Positions 5,807 to 5,954 of a stretch of DNA of 5,954 bases are shown piece by piece. The translations under genes and the position numbers were made by a program. This DNA is from Candidatus Omnitrophota bacterium (GTDB lineage: Bacteria; Omnitrophota; Gorgyraeia; Gygaellales; Profunditerraquicolaceae). The notes under the pieces are model-generated. The model saw nothing but the letters and a program-made list of their open reading frames with translations. It did not search any database and was not told the origin of the DNA. How positions within the stretch are numbered: the first letter of the stretch is position 1; every line of letters begins with the position of its first letter. The DNA is taken from the NCBI GenBank assembly GCA_028687525.1, contig JAQTZX010000057.1, forward strand, positions 1 to 5,954. The letters run 5' to 3'.

Positions 5807-5954
5807 CTACAACGCTCGCACGATTATGGCAGCATTCAACCCGCCGAGGGCGAAAGCGTTCTTCATTATACAGCGCGTTTTTTTACGCATGGGGCTCCGG
5901 AGATGCCGGATACCTTTGCACTCTTCGGCGACCTCGGTCAAATTGCGGGTGGGG
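5807..5954 (-). CDS. Beta-ketoacyl-ACP synthase (KAS I/II, FabF-like), C-terminal end only
   Basis: The last 49 codons of a ketosynthase enter from the right edge and end at TAG (5809-5807). The segment reads PTRNLTEVAEECKGI, then KNAFALGGLNAAIIVRAL at the C-terminus. This matches the end of FabF-type enzymes: the PTxN turn, then the NSFGFGGxN loop and the final strand. The catalytic Cys and two His lie upstream, outside the window, so whether this is an active condensing enzyme or a chain-length-factor-like partner cannot be told. The gate loop deviates from consensus: NAFALGGLN in place of NSFGFGGxN, with the usual second Phe replaced by Leu. It is the first visible gene of the same-strand cluster and would do the decarboxylative condensation of malonyl-ACP with the growing chain. 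Confidence 0.88.
   Translation of the reverse strand, partial: PTRNLTEVAEECKGIRHLRSPMRKKTRCIMKNAFALGGLNAAIIVRAL

Overview
All seven recognisable genes lie on the minus strand and read from the right edge to the left edge. In transcription order they are: the C-terminal end of a beta-ketoacyl-ACP synthase (cut by the right edge), an acyl carrier protein, a PlsC-type acyltransferase, a PaaK-like adenylate-forming ligase, a radical SAM/SPASM enzyme fused to a hotdog dehydratase-like domain, a LolA-like periplasmic protein, and the N-terminal third or so of an MMPL/RND-family exporter (cut by the left edge). I see no tRNA, rRNA, CRISPR array or transposase.

Layout. ACP, acyltransferase, ligase and radical SAM-hotdog (5729 down to 1900) are packed with 4-base stop/start overlaps or a 4-base gap, so they are almost certainly one translationally coupled unit. 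A gap of about 77 bases separates the ketosynthase from the ACP; it holds a 12-bp palindrome and the ACP ribosome binding site. A gap of about 154 bases separates the radical SAM gene from the lolA-like gene; it holds two adjacent hairpin-forming inverted repeats and four copies of a 9-base motif. A 66-base gap lies between the lolA-like gene and the exporter.

How the genes fit together. A ketosynthase, discrete ACP, hotdog dehydratase, adenylating ligase, membrane acyltransferase, LolA-like protein and MMPL exporter are the hallmark parts of aryl-polyene/xanthomonadin-type type II fatty acid/polyketide clusters in Gram-negative bacteria. There, a ligase primes the ACP with an aryl acid, KS/KR/DH rounds build a polyene, and acyltransferase, LolA-like and MMPL proteins move and anchor the product at the outer membrane. 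The ligase here resembles phenylacetate-CoA ligase, and a radical SAM/SPASM module is joined in frame to the dehydratase-like domain. That fusion is the most unusual thing in the window and suggests a variant lipid or polyene whose acyl chain or aryl head is modified by radical chemistry. The ketoreductase, the remaining ketosynthase(s), any thioesterase and the end of the exporter would lie outside the window.

Organism. The LolA-like protein and RND exporter point to a diderm (Gram-negative) bacterium. The [4Fe-4S]-rich radical SAM enzyme is compatible with, but does not prove, an anaerobic lifestyle. Base composition is moderate (roughly half GC by eye). I cannot assign a phylum; an uncultivated environmental diderm lineage is a guess.
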